From JBOFGK01 sp051649085 (lineage in GTDB: Bacteria > Bacillota_I > Bacilli_A > UBA3375): DNA of 64,000 nt. Of this stretch, positions 7,081 to 14,810 are shown in pieces. Numbering within the stretch: position 1 is the first letter of the stretch; each line of letters begins with the position of its first letter. The translations under genes and the position numbers were made by a program. The stretch lies in the NCBI GenBank assembly GCA_051649085.1, contig JBOFGK010000003.1:35729-99728 (forward strand). Reading direction: 5' to 3'. Under the pieces are notes generated by a model. That model was given only the letters and a program-made list of their open reading frames with translations. It did not search any database and had not been told where the DNA came from.

Positions 7081-8409
7081 CTATTGAAAGAGATTATTGA
7101 AAAACTGCTCAAAAAAGTTTAGGATCATCCAGAAAAAATTTTCTTGTAAAATTTCTTCTTTAGCATAAACAGGTACTAAAATTTCTTGTTTCTTCCCATC
7201 AATCAATTCAAAACTTGCTTTCTTATCTTCTAAAACAATACTTCCAATTTCAGTTCCAGCAGGAATATCAGCAATTATTTTATAAGGTCGATATTTAACG
7301 TCTTTTTCGTACTCAACATATTTTTCATTTGGAACAAATCCAATCATCTCTAATTGAGGAGATACTGATTCATCTGGAATTGTAATTGCTTTTTTGGCGA
7401 CTAAATTATAGCTTCGCTTACGTCCTCCATTAAACTGCAACTCATAGCCACTTTGATCTTTTTCAATTAATGTTTTCATAATCACTTCATTTGTATAGTC
7501 ATACATTTTCGCCGTTTGGATAAATCTACTTTCTGCTTCCGTACCTGTATAAATTGTTCGATCACCTGCTGCATTTAAAACGATTGATAGAAATTTTTCT
7601 TGGTCTTGATTTTCATAGTAGCCAAGAAAACTTGCACCAGCGGTCGGACTTGCACCTGTTTTCAAACCAACAACACCAGGGTATTCATACGCACCACCAA
7701 CAAGCATTTTGTTTGTATTATTCTTTACTTCACCATCAAAAATGTTTGTCGATAATTTTGTGTAATCAATAATTTCTGGGTATTTATCCAAAAGTTGCTT
7801 GGCTAATAACAGTTGTTCTCGAGCCGTTGATATATTTGAATTTTCCGTTCCCGTTTGTAATTCATAGAAATAATCAGAACGATCAAGTCCTGTTGCATTC
7901 ACATATTTTGTATTTGTCATTTTAAATTGTTTTGCTTGTTCATTCATTTTTTGAACAAATTGTTCTTCTGTTTTAAAGAACTTTTCTACAAGAGCAACTG
8001 TAGCTCCATTATCTGATTCAATTATCATCAACTTCAATAATTCTCCAACAGAAATGACATCTGTCGCTAATAAATTTTTTCTTCCCGATGCCTCAGGATT
8101 TTCTGAGTGGCTTGCTGCGTGTTCTCCAAAAACTACATTTGTAGAAAGTGAAATATTATTTGTTTGAATATAATCATATATTAAGTAAATTGACATTACT
8201 TTTGTGATACTTGCAATCCCTAATGGCTTATCAACTTCATGCCCAAGATAGATTATCCCCGTTTCTTCTTCAATAATCATATATGCTTCTGCTGTCATAT
8301 TAGATAATTCATTAACTTTTGCATCTAATACTGGTCCCTTAAAGCATATTCCTATTAAAAGTAATAGCATTGTCAATTTAGCTAATACATTTATTCTTTT
8401 CGTATACAT
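7081..8409 (-). CDS. dacA: D-alanyl-D-alanine carboxypeptidase (PBP5 family, S11)
   Basis: This 442-residue exported enzyme trims the terminal D-alanine from peptidoglycan stem peptides. A hydrophobic signal segment spans residues 10-23. The three active-site motifs are present: SITK (S67, K70), SDN (132-134) and KTG (250-252). The PBP5 C-terminal beta domain occupies about residues 300-410, and an aromatic amphipathic tail (FFWMILNFFEQFFNNLF) ends the protein, as expected for membrane anchoring. The ATG has AGGAG ahead. It is a single gene, convergent with the RloAB-like module. Confidence 0.95.
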   Translation of the reverse strand: MYTKRINVLAKLTMLLLLIGICFKGPVLDAKVNELSNMTAEAYMIIEEETGIIYLGHEVDKPLGIASITKVMSIYLIYDYIQTNNISLSTNVVFGEHAASHSENPEASGRKNLLATDVISVGELLKLMIIESDNGATVALVEKFFKTEEQFVQKMNEQAKQFKMTNTKYVNATGLDRSDYFYELQTGTENSNISTAREQLLLAKQLLDKYPEIIDYTKLSTNIFDGEVKNNTNKMLVGGAYEYPGVVGLKTGASPTAGASFLGYYENQDQEKFLSIVLNAAGDRTIYTGTEAESRFIQTAKMYDYTNEVIMKTLIEKDQSGYELQFNGGRKRSYNLVAKKAITIPDESVSPQLEMIGFVPNEKYVEYEKDVKYRPYKIIADIPAGTEIGSIVLEDKKASFELIDGKKQEILVPVYAKEEILQENFFWMILNFFEQFFNNLFQ

Positions 8410-8501
8410 TTTACTCCTAATCTATCTATGCACTATGTTTATTATAACCTATTTTCACGTTTCATTGGCAATTTTTACAATGACTTATTCACCAAAAAAA
8501 G

Positions 8502-8521
8502 CACTATCGTATTCGATAGTG
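8502..8521 (-). terminator. Terminator after pflA
   Basis: CACTATCG pairs with CGATAGTG over a four-base loop, and seven T follow on the minus strand (8500 to 8494). Confidence 0.92.
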
Positions 8522-8538
8522 ACTTTAAGCTCAATCTA

Positions 8539-9306
8539 TTAGCTTGTTTTTTCTAATAAATTTGCTTTCTTTTGTTCATTCATTGCATAAATAATAATCG
8601 AACGTGCACGTTTTGCTTCTTCTTCTGTTGCATTTCTAACGCCTTTTAATTTATATTCAAGTCCCATTTCCTCATATTTATAATTTCCCATTGTATGATA
8701 TGGTAGAACTTCAATTCCTTTAACGTTATTGTATTGACTTAGTTGTTTTCCAAGCAACAATAAATAGTGATCCTCAAGCGTTATTCCTGGAACTAGTACA
8801 TGTCTAACCCACATATCTACATTATGATCTGATAATATTTGAGCAAATGCAAAAACTTGTGAATTTCCAATTCCAGTTAGTTTTCGATGTTCTTTATCAT
8901 TAATATGTTTCATATCTAGTAAGACTAAATCCGTATATTTCATCAGCTTTAAAATATTCTTCATATGTACCGTAGAATTTGGATTGAAATTTCCTGCTGA
9001 CGTGTCTATACATGTATGAATTCCAAGTTTTTTCGCTTTTTCAAATAACTCTGTCACAAATGCTAATTGCAATAATGGTTCACCACCTGTTACTGTAATC
9101 CCATCTTTGCAATACTCACGAATATCCAAATATTTTTCAAGTACTTCATCGACCGTTAATTTTTCACAGTCTTTTGTTATTTTCCAAGTATCAGGATTAT
9201 GACAATACGCACATCTTAAATTACATCCTTGGAGAAAAACTACATATCTCGTTCCTGGTCCATCAACTGTCCCAAACGATTGTAGCGAGTGTATATATCC
9301 AATCAA
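8539..9306 (-). CDS. pflA: Pyruvate formate-lyase activating enzyme (radical SAM)
   Basis: This 255-residue radical SAM enzyme makes the glycyl radical on pyruvate formate-lyase under anaerobic conditions. The [4Fe-4S] motif CNLRCAYC is at residues 28-35, in the family signature GPGTRYVVFLQGCN. Other landmarks include TGGEPLLQ and the late LPYHTMGNYKYE segment. The start codon is TTG at 9306 with AAGGTGG eight bases ahead. It lies near an 80-residue glycyl-radical protein (9797-10039), a possible substrate. No full-length pflB is in the window. Confidence 0.93.
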   Translation of the reverse strand: MIGYIHSLQSFGTVDGPGTRYVVFLQGCNLRCAYCHNPDTWKITKDCEKLTVDEVLEKYLDIREYCKDGITVTGGEPLLQLAFVTELFEKAKKLGIHTCIDTSAGNFNPNSTVHMKNILKLMKYTDLVLLDMKHINDKEHRKLTGIGNSQVFAFAQILSDHNVDMWVRHVLVPGITLEDHYLLLLGKQLSQYNNVKGIEVLPYHTMGNYKYEEMGLEYKLKGVRNATEEEAKRARSIIIYAMNEQKKANLLEKTS

Positions 9307-9317
9307 AATTTACCACC

Positions 9318-9761
9318 TTAAAGAATCGATTGACTAAACGATTCAATTATTTCTTCTAATTTCTTTACATCTTCAACCGAAAATCGTGCTAATTTTGGTG
9401 AATCAATATCAAGTACACCGAAAAAAGTTTTATTTTTCGTGAAAATCGGAATAACAAGTTCTGAATTTGAATTTAGATCACATGCAATATGACATTCTTC
9501 TTGATGGACATCATCAATAACAATTGTCTTTTTTTGAGTTGCACAACGACCACAAATTCCTTGATCTAATCTGATTGTACTAACAGCTGGTTTTCCTTGA
9601 AATGGTCCTAATTCAAGTCGATCACGCTCACTATTATACAAATAAAAACCTACCCAATTAAGTTCCGTAAAATTATTCATAATTATTGAACTTAAATTTG
9701 CTAAATTACTCGTTAATTCATTTTCAGGGATAATGTATTGCTTTAATTGTAGATTAAGCAA
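9318..9761 (-). CDS. msrC: GAF-domain free methionine-(R)-sulfoxide reductase
   Basis: This 147-residue single GAF domain matches fRMsr (YebR/MsrC), which reduces free methionine-R-sulfoxide. Family landmarks are LNWVGFYLY, the GICGRC loop and the catalytic HIACD segment followed by SNSELVIPI. The cysteines needed for the disulfide cycle are present, plus one or two extra. The only usable in-frame start is TTG at 9761; no ribosome site is visible, and the codon sits immediately after the T-run of the upstream terminator, so initiation is unusual. It may be expressed by readthrough from the glycyl-radical gene. Confidence 0.82.
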   Translation of the reverse strand: MLNLQLKQYIIPENELTSNLANLSSIIMNNFTELNWVGFYLYNSERDRLELGPFQGKPAVSTIRLDQGICGRCATQKKTIVIDDVHQEECHIACDLNSNSELVIPIFTKNKTFFGVLDIDSPKLARFSVEDVKKLEEIIESFSQSIL

Positions 9762-9770
9762 ACTGTAAAA

Positions 9771-9797
9771 AAAAGTTATAATTAAATTATAACTTTT
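9771..9797 (-). terminator. Terminator overlapping the stop codon of the glycyl-radical gene
   Basis: AAAAGTTATAA pairs with TTATAACTTTT, and eight or more T follow on the minus strand (9774 to 9767). The hairpin overlaps the stop of the gene at 9797-10039 and ends only a few bases before the msrC start codon. Confidence 0.82.
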
Positions 9798-10039
9798 TAC
9801 ATACTTTCGTGGAATGTACGTGCAATTACGTCATCCTGTTGTTTCTTAGTTAGTTTAGAAAAGTTAACAGCGTACCCTGAAACACGTACTGTTAATTGCG
9901 GATACTTTTCTGGGTGATTTTGTGCATCAACTAGAGTTTCACGATCAAAGACATTAACGTTTAAGTGGTGTCCTCCATTTGACATGTACCCATCAAGCAT
10001 GTTTACTAAGTTTTTTTCTTGTTGTTTACTTGTACTCAT
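9797..10039 (-). CDS. Stand-alone glycyl-radical domain (PflB C-terminus / GrcA-like)
   Basis: This 80-residue protein corresponds to only the last part of pyruvate formate-lyase. It carries the glycyl-radical loop RVSGYAVNF, with the radical glycine at residue 55, and the terminal RTFHESM. It is not a broken pflB: it has its own extended -10 promoter, a GGAGGAG site six bases before ATG and its own terminator. In E. coli GrcA (YfiD, about 127 residues) replaces the damaged radical domain of oxygen-cleaved PFL; this may be a shorter version of the same rescue part. Neighbouring pflA would be its activase. GrcA function is inferred. Confidence 0.85.
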   Translation of the reverse strand: MSTSKQQEKNLVNMLDGYMSNGGHHLNVNVFDRETLVDAQNHPEKYPQLTVRVSGYAVNFSKLTKKQQDDVIARTFHESM

Positions 10040-10066
10040 TTTTTCTCCTCCATGTTTTACAAATAT

Positions 10067-10075
10067 ATTATACCA
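10067..10075 (-). promoter_or_regulatory. Extended -10 promoter of the glycyl-radical gene
   Basis: On the minus strand TGGTATAAT occurs 28 bases before the start codon. No good -35 is seen, as in several other promoters in this window. Confidence 0.7.
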
Positions 10076-10186
10076 CTTTTATTAATTGATTTCTAAATTT
10101 TCCTATATATTTCACAAGTATTTAAATTTTTTTTAAATACAATAAAATATTATCATCTATTATTAATCGTTCACGTTAAACATAGT

Positions 10187-10816
10187 TTATCTAATCGTTA
10201 ATTCTTCATTATTACTTGAAATTAAATTATCAAAATCAGTTTCTTCTACTTTAGCTTTTATAATTGCATTTTCATCAAGTACTATATTAAATGGCACACG
10301 ATAAACCTTTAAATCTTCTTGTAATTTTGAGCTTTCATCATAAAATGTTGGGAAAGTATATTTATTTTCATCCAAGTATTTTATCGTATTCTCTTTTACA
10401 GCTTCTGGTTTCATATCTCTTTCTTTATTTGGTGGTCGATTAATATACACAACTGCCATATCTATTTCATCTGGTTTTGTTGGATAATATTCATTCATTT
10501 TTTGTTTTTCACGATGACAATCATCACACCAATATGTTGAGAAATTTAAAACAAATTTTTTCTTTCCTTTAACCAAATCATACAACATTACTTTTTTTCC
10601 ATCAAAATCAGTTAATTCTAAATTTGGAATCTGATTTCCAACATCATAACCTTTTTGAACTTCTTCATTTAATGAACATCCACCATCAGGACCACATAAC
10701 TGAAATCCTTCTTCAACGACTAATGGTTCATACTTTCCAAGTGAACTTGTCGCTGAACATCCTGTAGCTGCAAATAGGATTACAAAAACCCCTAATAATG
10801 TTACCATTTTTTTCAT
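10187..10816 (-). CDS. Thioredoxin-like (TlpA/redoxin) lipoprotein
   Basis: This 209-residue exported protein has a lipoprotein signal peptide with lipobox AATGC (C20) and a redoxin domain with the active site WCDDC (C97, C100) followed by His. It probably works on the outer face of the membrane as a thiol-disulfide oxidoreductase. Two further cysteines (C41, C47) lie in a loop CGPDGGC. The start is the ATG at 10816, after AAGGAG; an upstream GTG at 10855 lies inside nadK. The start overlaps the nadK stop by one base (TAATG), so the two are co-translated. No ResB/CcdA partner is adjacent. Confidence 0.8.
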   Translation of the reverse strand: MKKMVTLLGVFVILFAATGCSATSSLGKYEPLVVEEGFQLCGPDGGCSLNEEVQKGYDVGNQIPNLELTDFDGKKVMLYDLVKGKKKFVLNFSTYWCDDCHREKQKMNEYYPTKPDEIDMAVVYINRPPNKERDMKPEAVKENTIKYLDENKYTFPTFYDESSKLQEDLKVYRVPFNIVLDENAIIKAKVEETDFDNLISSNNEELTIR

Positions 10817-11589
10817 TATTTCTCCTTGATAAATGCAAGTCTTAATCTTGACCAAAATTCAAAATCATGCCTTACAAGTATTTTTATTTTTTTCTCAGAC
10901 ATTGCAAAACTTACATATTTACTTCCACTTATATTGACTGCATTTCGATCAATTGTAATAATAGAGCTTTCAATGTCTGGTTTTAGATATTTTAATCTGA
11001 TACGAGTTTTGCTCGATAAAATTATCGAATTATCAATTGTTCGATATTTGACATTATTAATTGGTGCAATCATCGTTAATTGATAGACAGGTAATTCTGG
11101 ATCAACTATCGCTCCACCAAGTGATTTATTATAAGCGGTTGAACCAGTTGGTGTTGATATACAGATTCCAGTCCCCCTAAAGTGTTCAAGAACTTCATTT
11201 TCTACAACAATTGTCGAAATAAGTGTTTGTACTGGATTAATTAGTGTTGCTTCATTTAATGCAAAATACGATTCACAAAAGTCATCATATTCAATTTTCA
11301 CATCTAAAACCGAAGCTTTCAATTGATGATTTTTATGAATATCGCAAAATACTCTATCAAGCTCATCAATAACATATGATGTATAAAAACCTAAATTACC
11401 CATATTAATCGGGATATATACTGGATCAAATTTATACAGTTGTACTGCTTCTAAAAAGGTTCCATCCCCACCAAAAGTAAAAACATAATCTGGTTTTTCA
11501 TCAACAATTTCAACTTCATACTTACTTATAAGTAAGTCAATAATTGGTTGATAATCAATTCCGTGTCGAAAAAAAACTTGACTTCTCAT
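10816..11589 (-). CDS. nadK: NAD kinase
   Basis: This 257-residue cytoplasmic enzyme phosphorylates NAD to NADP. The NAD kinase signature GGDG is at residues 40-43, and the second motif GICISTPTGSTAYNKS contains the substrate-binding TGSTAY. Length fits the Bacillota type. The ATG has AAGGAGG ahead, and an extended -10 (TGCTATAAT) lies at 11623-11631 on the minus strand. It heads a two-gene unit with the thioredoxin-like lipoprotein, both concerned with redox balance. Confidence 0.95.
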   Translation of the reverse strand: MRSQVFFRHGIDYQPIIDLLISKYEVEIVDEKPDYVFTFGGDGTFLEAVQLYKFDPVYIPINMGNLGFYTSYVIDELDRVFCDIHKNHQLKASVLDVKIEYDDFCESYFALNEATLINPVQTLISTIVVENEVLEHFRGTGICISTPTGSTAYNKSLGGAIVDPELPVYQLTMIAPINNVKYRTIDNSIILSSKTRIRLKYLKPDIESSIITIDRNAVNISGSKYVSFAMSEKKIKILVRHDFEFWSRLRLAFIKEK

Positions 11590-11622
11590 TGTCCTCCTTG
11601 TACCACTTTATTACCTATCATA

Positions 11623-11631
11623 ATTATAGCA
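11623..11631 (-). promoter_or_regulatory. Extended -10 promoter of nadK
   Basis: TGCTATAAT is read on the minus strand, about 35 bases before the nadK start. A weak TTGTTC lies 15 bases further upstream. Confidence 0.65.
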
Positions 11632-11727
11632 TATTTTAATGAAGAACAACCTAATATATCCTTATTATTGTTAAATTACAGAGGACAAACATTCATGTTT
11701 GTTAACTATATATATTCTCTACAAACA

Positions 11728-11748
11728 CTTATTTACTTAATAAACTTT
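11728..11748. repeat. 21-bp repeat spanning the hydrolase stop codon, copy 1
   Basis: The sequence ACTTATTTACTTAATAAAC and the next two T occur here and again at 12568-12588. Each copy covers the stop codon of a minus-strand gene, but in different reading frames. Confidence 0.6.
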
Positions 11749-12362
11749 AAGCGTGCATTCAAGTATTCAGAACTTGTTCTTACTTGAGCAAAAACACCAT
11801 CAAATGACAATAAAAAGGTTTGATTTACAATATCAGCTGTCATGTCTTCACTTAAATTTTTTGTTGCCACACAATCACTAAGTAATGTCACAGGTATTTG
11901 ATAATCAAATGCAGCTCTTACTGTTGTATCAATACACATATGTGTCATCATTCCACATACTACTAACTTTGAAATTTCATTTTCTTTTATATATGCTAAT
12001 AGATCTGTTTTTAAAAAACTGTTTGGAAAATTTTTTTTTACGATTTTTTCGTTGTTTAATGGCGCAACTTTTTCATGGATTTCCACACCTTTAGTTCCCG
12101 GCAGAAAGAATCCAGTTTTATTTTCTTTTACACTTTTCGCTGCAACAGCAATTTTTTCTAATGAATTTTTATCTTTATGGACAAACTTCAATTGATCAAT
12201 TGGGCAATTAAAGTGTTGAACATGAATTACGCACATTCCTATTTCTCGAGCCTTTTCAAGTACAATTTTTATGTGATTTACTGCATCTTCACTGCCAACT
12301 AATTGATTCTTTCCTCCAGGAAAATAATCATTTTGCACATCAATAATTACAAGCGCTTCCAT
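11733..12362 (-). CDS. Isochorismatase-family cysteine hydrolase (nicotinamidase-like)
   Basis: This 209-residue enzyme belongs to the isochorismatase-like hydrolases. The catalytic aspartate is in IIDVQNDYF (D8), and the nucleophilic cysteine is in GMMTHMCID with the preceding cis-peptide region intact. Metal-binding features of nicotinamidase PncA are not clear, so the amide substrate cannot be named; nicotinamidase or a related amidase is possible, and nadK lies next door. The ATG has GGAGAG ahead and an extended -10 promoter at 12407-12415. Its last codons share a 21-bp identity with the end of nagB. Confidence 0.78.
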   Translation of the reverse strand: MEALVIIDVQNDYFPGGKNQLVGSEDAVNHIKIVLEKAREIGMCVIHVQHFNCPIDQLKFVHKDKNSLEKIAVAAKSVKENKTGFFLPGTKGVEIHEKVAPLNNEKIVKKNFPNSFLKTDLLAYIKENEISKLVVCGMMTHMCIDTTVRAAFDYQIPVTLLSDCVATKNLSEDMTADIVNQTFLLSFDGVFAQVRTSSEYLNARLKFIK

Positions 12363-12406
12363 TTCTCTCCATTCTTATTCTTTTTTTTACAATACATTAC
12401 GCTAAA

Positions 12407-12415
12407 ATTATACCA
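12407..12415 (-). promoter_or_regulatory. Extended -10 promoter of the hydrolase gene
   Basis: TGGTATAAT is read on the minus strand 45 bases before the start codon. The expected -35 region is poor. Confidence 0.65.
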
Positions 12416-12464
12416 TAAATTGTTTATTATTTACTTATTTAATTTTTATCTCTCTTAAGTAAAT

Positions 12465-12495
12465 ATTGCCAATCGAATACCAATTGATTGGCAAT
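12465..12495. promoter_or_regulatory. Perfect 10-bp inverted repeat upstream of the hydrolase promoter
   Basis: ATTGCCAATC (12465-12474) and GATTGGCAAT (12486-12495) face each other across 11 bases. No T-run follows on either strand, so this is not an obvious terminator. It lies 50-80 bases upstream of the hydrolase -10 and could be an operator or RNA hairpin. Function unknown. Confidence 0.5.
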
Positions 12496-12520
12496 TGATG
12501 GTATTGAATTTTATAATAAA

Positions 12521-12542
12521 AGAAGTCAAACTACTGACTTCT
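12521..12542 (-). terminator. Terminator after nagB
   Basis: AGAAGTCA and TGACTTCT form an eight-base stem over a six-base loop. On the minus strand the hairpin is followed by TTTATTAT. It ends the nagA-nagB transcript. Confidence 0.75.
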
Positions 12543-12567
12543 GTTTAAATATATATGTTTTTGCACT

Positions 12568-12588
12568 AATACTTATTTACTTAATAAA
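12568..12588. repeat. 21-bp repeat spanning the nagB stop codon, copy 2
   Basis: Identical to 11728-11748. The copy covers the end of nagB and its stop codon. Confidence 0.6.
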
Positions 12589-13295
12589 CTTCCTGCTTTT
12601 TCATCAACTAAAATTGTTACATCAGGGTGATTTTGTAAAATTGATGCTGGAAGTGTTGTTGTTATTTCTCCTTCAACCATTCCTTTTACAGCTTTTGCTT
12701 TATTTTCACCTAGAGCAATTAAAACAATTTTCTTTGTTTCCATTATATTAGCAAGTCCCATTGAAACTGCTTGTGTTGGAACTTCCTCTAACGAGTTGAA
12801 AAATCTTTGATTATCAAGACGTGTTTTTTCATCTAATTGGACCACGTGCGTACGAGTATCAAATGGTGTCCCTGGTTCATTAAACGCAATATGACCATTT
12901 GTTCCAATTCCTAAAATTTGTAAATCAACTTTATTATCAGCAAGTAATGCTTCATACTCTGCTACCACTTCATCAGGAGTTCCAAGACCAGATGGTACAT
13001 GTGTTTTTTCTTTGTCAATATCAACTAAGTTAAATAAGTGTTCTTCCATGAAGTGACGGTAACTTTGCTCATGTGTTGGTTCCATTCCGTAGTATTCATC
13101 TAAATTATAGCTTTGAACGTTTGCAAATGAAAGTTCTCCTGCTTTGTGCATTTTCACAAGATTCTCATACACTCCAACTGGCGTTGAACCTGTTGCCAAT
13201 CCTAATACAGGTGCTTCATTTGAGGTAATAACCTCCTTAAACATCTCTGCTGCAATTTGATTAATTTCTACTAATGGTAATATTTTTACATTCAT
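12573..13295 (-). CDS. nagB: Glucosamine-6-phosphate deaminase
   Basis: This 240-residue enzyme converts glucosamine-6-phosphate to fructose-6-phosphate and ammonia. It shows LATGSTP (33-39), the catalytic region NLDEYYG (64-70) with D66, and GTNGHIAFNEPG (131-142) with the catalytic H135. The short length is that of the Bacillota form, which lacks the allosteric C-terminus of the E. coli enzyme. It follows nagA after a 59-bp gap without terminator, so the pair is an operon for amino-sugar use. AGGAG precedes the ATG. Confidence 0.97.
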   Translation of the reverse strand: MNVKILPLVEINQIAAEMFKEVITSNEAPVLGLATGSTPVGVYENLVKMHKAGELSFANVQSYNLDEYYGMEPTHEQSYRHFMEEHLFNLVDIDKEKTHVPSGLGTPDEVVAEYEALLADNKVDLQILGIGTNGHIAFNEPGTPFDTRTHVVQLDEKTRLDNQRFFNSLEEVPTQAVSMGLANIMETKKIVLIALGENKAKAVKGMVEGEITTTLPASILQNHPDVTILVDEKAGSLLSK

Positions 13296-13354
13296 TTTTT
13301 CTCCTAAATATATATTTTTGATTTTTTGGTTTTACTTTATTAAATACTTAGTAC

Positions 13355-14458
13355 TTATTTAAGTTTTCTACCACCAACAAAGACATCAATTACATTAAAG
13401 TTCTCATCTAAACTAATTAGATCTGTATCAAAACCTGCTGTAATCTCACCTTTCGTTGTAAGTTTTAAATGTTTTGCAACATTTGTACTTGCCATCATAA
13501 ATGCTTCTTCTAAACTTGAACCCGAAAAGTTGTGCATATTTTTCACAGCAACATTCATCGGTAAAACACTTCCAGCTAATGTTCCATCTACTAGTCGTGC
13601 TTCTAGTCCCTTTTTAATAACTTTTTGACCACCAAGTGCATATTCACCATCTGCCATCGCTTTTGCACACATTGAATCTGTAATTAACGCAATATTTTCA
13701 TAACCTTTTCCGTTGTATGTTGCTTTAACTGTTGCCGGATTTAAGTGAATTCCATCAACAATTAATTCGGCCATTACGTCTTTATGAACGTAGGCTGCAC
13801 TTACAACTCCTGGTGTACGATGATGATATGGTGTTGATGCATTATGCAGGTGTGTGAAATTTGACATTCCAGCTTCAATTGCTGCTGTAACTTGATCACA
13901 ACTTGCACCACTATGACCAACAGAAGGAATAATACCTAAACTTTTTAAGTGTTTAGTAAATGCTAAATCATGATCTTTTTCAACCGCATAAGTTACAAGT
14001 TTAATCACATCATTTGCCTCTAATGCTTCAAAGTTTTCAACTGTAACATCTGCAACATAATTAGGATTTTGTGCACCAATAAAGTTTTCACTAATGAATG
14101 GTCCTTCTAAATGAACTCCAACAATATTAGCTCCTGCGACTTCTGTTTTCATATGTTCACGAATAGTTGCTAAAATATTTTTAAGCACTTCCATGTCATA
14201 AGTCATTGTCGTTGCTAAGAACGATGTTGTTCCTTCATTTAGTAAAGCTTTTTGCATCGTTTCAAATGCTTCAACTGTTCCATCCATTGTGTCGCATCCA
14301 GCAACTCCATGAATATGTTGATCGATAAAACCTGGAACAATATACTTTGCATTTTCTGAAAAATTTAATTTTTCTCCTGTTTCAAAACTAATTTTACCAT
14401 TTTGATCAAAGAGTTTCCCATCAAATTCAGTTAATTTATCGTTAATTAATATTTGCAT
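13355..14458 (-). CDS. nagA: N-acetylglucosamine-6-phosphate deacetylase
   Basis: This 367-residue amidohydrolase removes the acetyl group from N-acetylglucosamine-6-phosphate, feeding NagB. The metal-binding HxH is at H48/H50 (FIDQHIHG), with VHLEGPF, SVGHSGA, HLHNA and the catalytic aspartate in LITDSM. GGAGG lies just before the ATG. A -10-like TATAAT sits only about 10-20 bases before the ribosome site, giving a very short leader, and palindromes lie further upstream. It is the first gene of nagA-nagB. Confidence 0.97.
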   Translation of the reverse strand: MQILINDKLTEFDGKLFDQNGKISFETGEKLNFSENAKYIVPGFIDQHIHGVAGCDTMDGTVEAFETMQKALLNEGTTSFLATTMTYDMEVLKNILATIREHMKTEVAGANIVGVHLEGPFISENFIGAQNPNYVADVTVENFEALEANDVIKLVTYAVEKDHDLAFTKHLKSLGIIPSVGHSGASCDQVTAAIEAGMSNFTHLHNASTPYHHRTPGVVSAAYVHKDVMAELIVDGIHLNPATVKATYNGKGYENIALITDSMCAKAMADGEYALGGQKVIKKGLEARLVDGTLAGSVLPMNVAVKNMHNFSGSSLEEAFMMASTNVAKHLKLTTKGEITAGFDTDLISLDENFNVIDVFVGGRKLK

Positions 14459-14810
14459 TTTATCCTCCAGAATAATTATACCTCATATTTCTGTTATAGT
14501 GTTTCCATTTAAATGAAAGTTTTTTCATAGAAAAAAATATTTTTGTTCTTTTTTTCGCTATGAAAAATATTTTCTTTTTTCCCACTACTATTTTAACATT
14601 TTTCACAATTAATGATTCGACTTTTACATATTTTATAGCCAATTCACATTCAAAAAAAATTTTAATTTTTAATTTGTGAATTTTCTCAATTAAGTATAGA
14701 ATATAATTAAAATTATTCAACTAAACCATTTGGCAAGTTGAATAATTTTTTATATTTATTTCAGTTAACTTTGTAATTTCACTTCACTTTTTTTGACTAT
14801 TTTTAACTTT
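14459..14810 (-). promoter_or_regulatory. nagA upstream region, 352 bp without a gene
   Basis: This spacer holds a minus-strand TATAAT just before the nagA ribosome site, a near-palindrome around 14503-14519 centred on CATTTAAATG that could be an operator of the RpiR/GntR type, and an inverted repeat TTTTTCATAG/CTATGAAAAA spread over about 14523-14569. Further upstream is the terminator at 14709-14749. An 86-codon open frame on the minus strand is Lys/Ile-rich, has no ribosome site and is judged non-coding. Confidence 0.5.
14709..14749. terminator. Terminator after znuB
   Basis: A perfect 14-bp stem (14709-14722 with 14736-14749) encloses a 13-base loop. T-tracts follow on both strands, the longer on the plus strand. 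It closes the long rplM-to-znuB run. Confidence 0.82.

Noticed and set aside
9797..10039. Remnant of a truncated pflB pseudogene
   Set aside because: The short gene has its own extended -10 promoter, GGAGGAG site, start codon and terminator, and the frame is intact.
10118..10140. AT-only hairpin after the thioredoxin-like gene as terminator
   Set aside because: The stem has only one G/C pair per end and no T-run on the minus strand, so it is too weak to call.
11685..11702. ACAAACA/TGTTTGT hairpin after the hydrolase gene
   Set aside because: A seven-base stem without a T-run on either strand; it may be chance in AT-rich sequence.
14460..14720. 86-codon open frame on the minus strand upstream of nagA
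   Set aside because: It is Lys/Ile/Phe-rich low-complexity sequence, has no ribosome site and runs through the promoter and palindromes of nagA.
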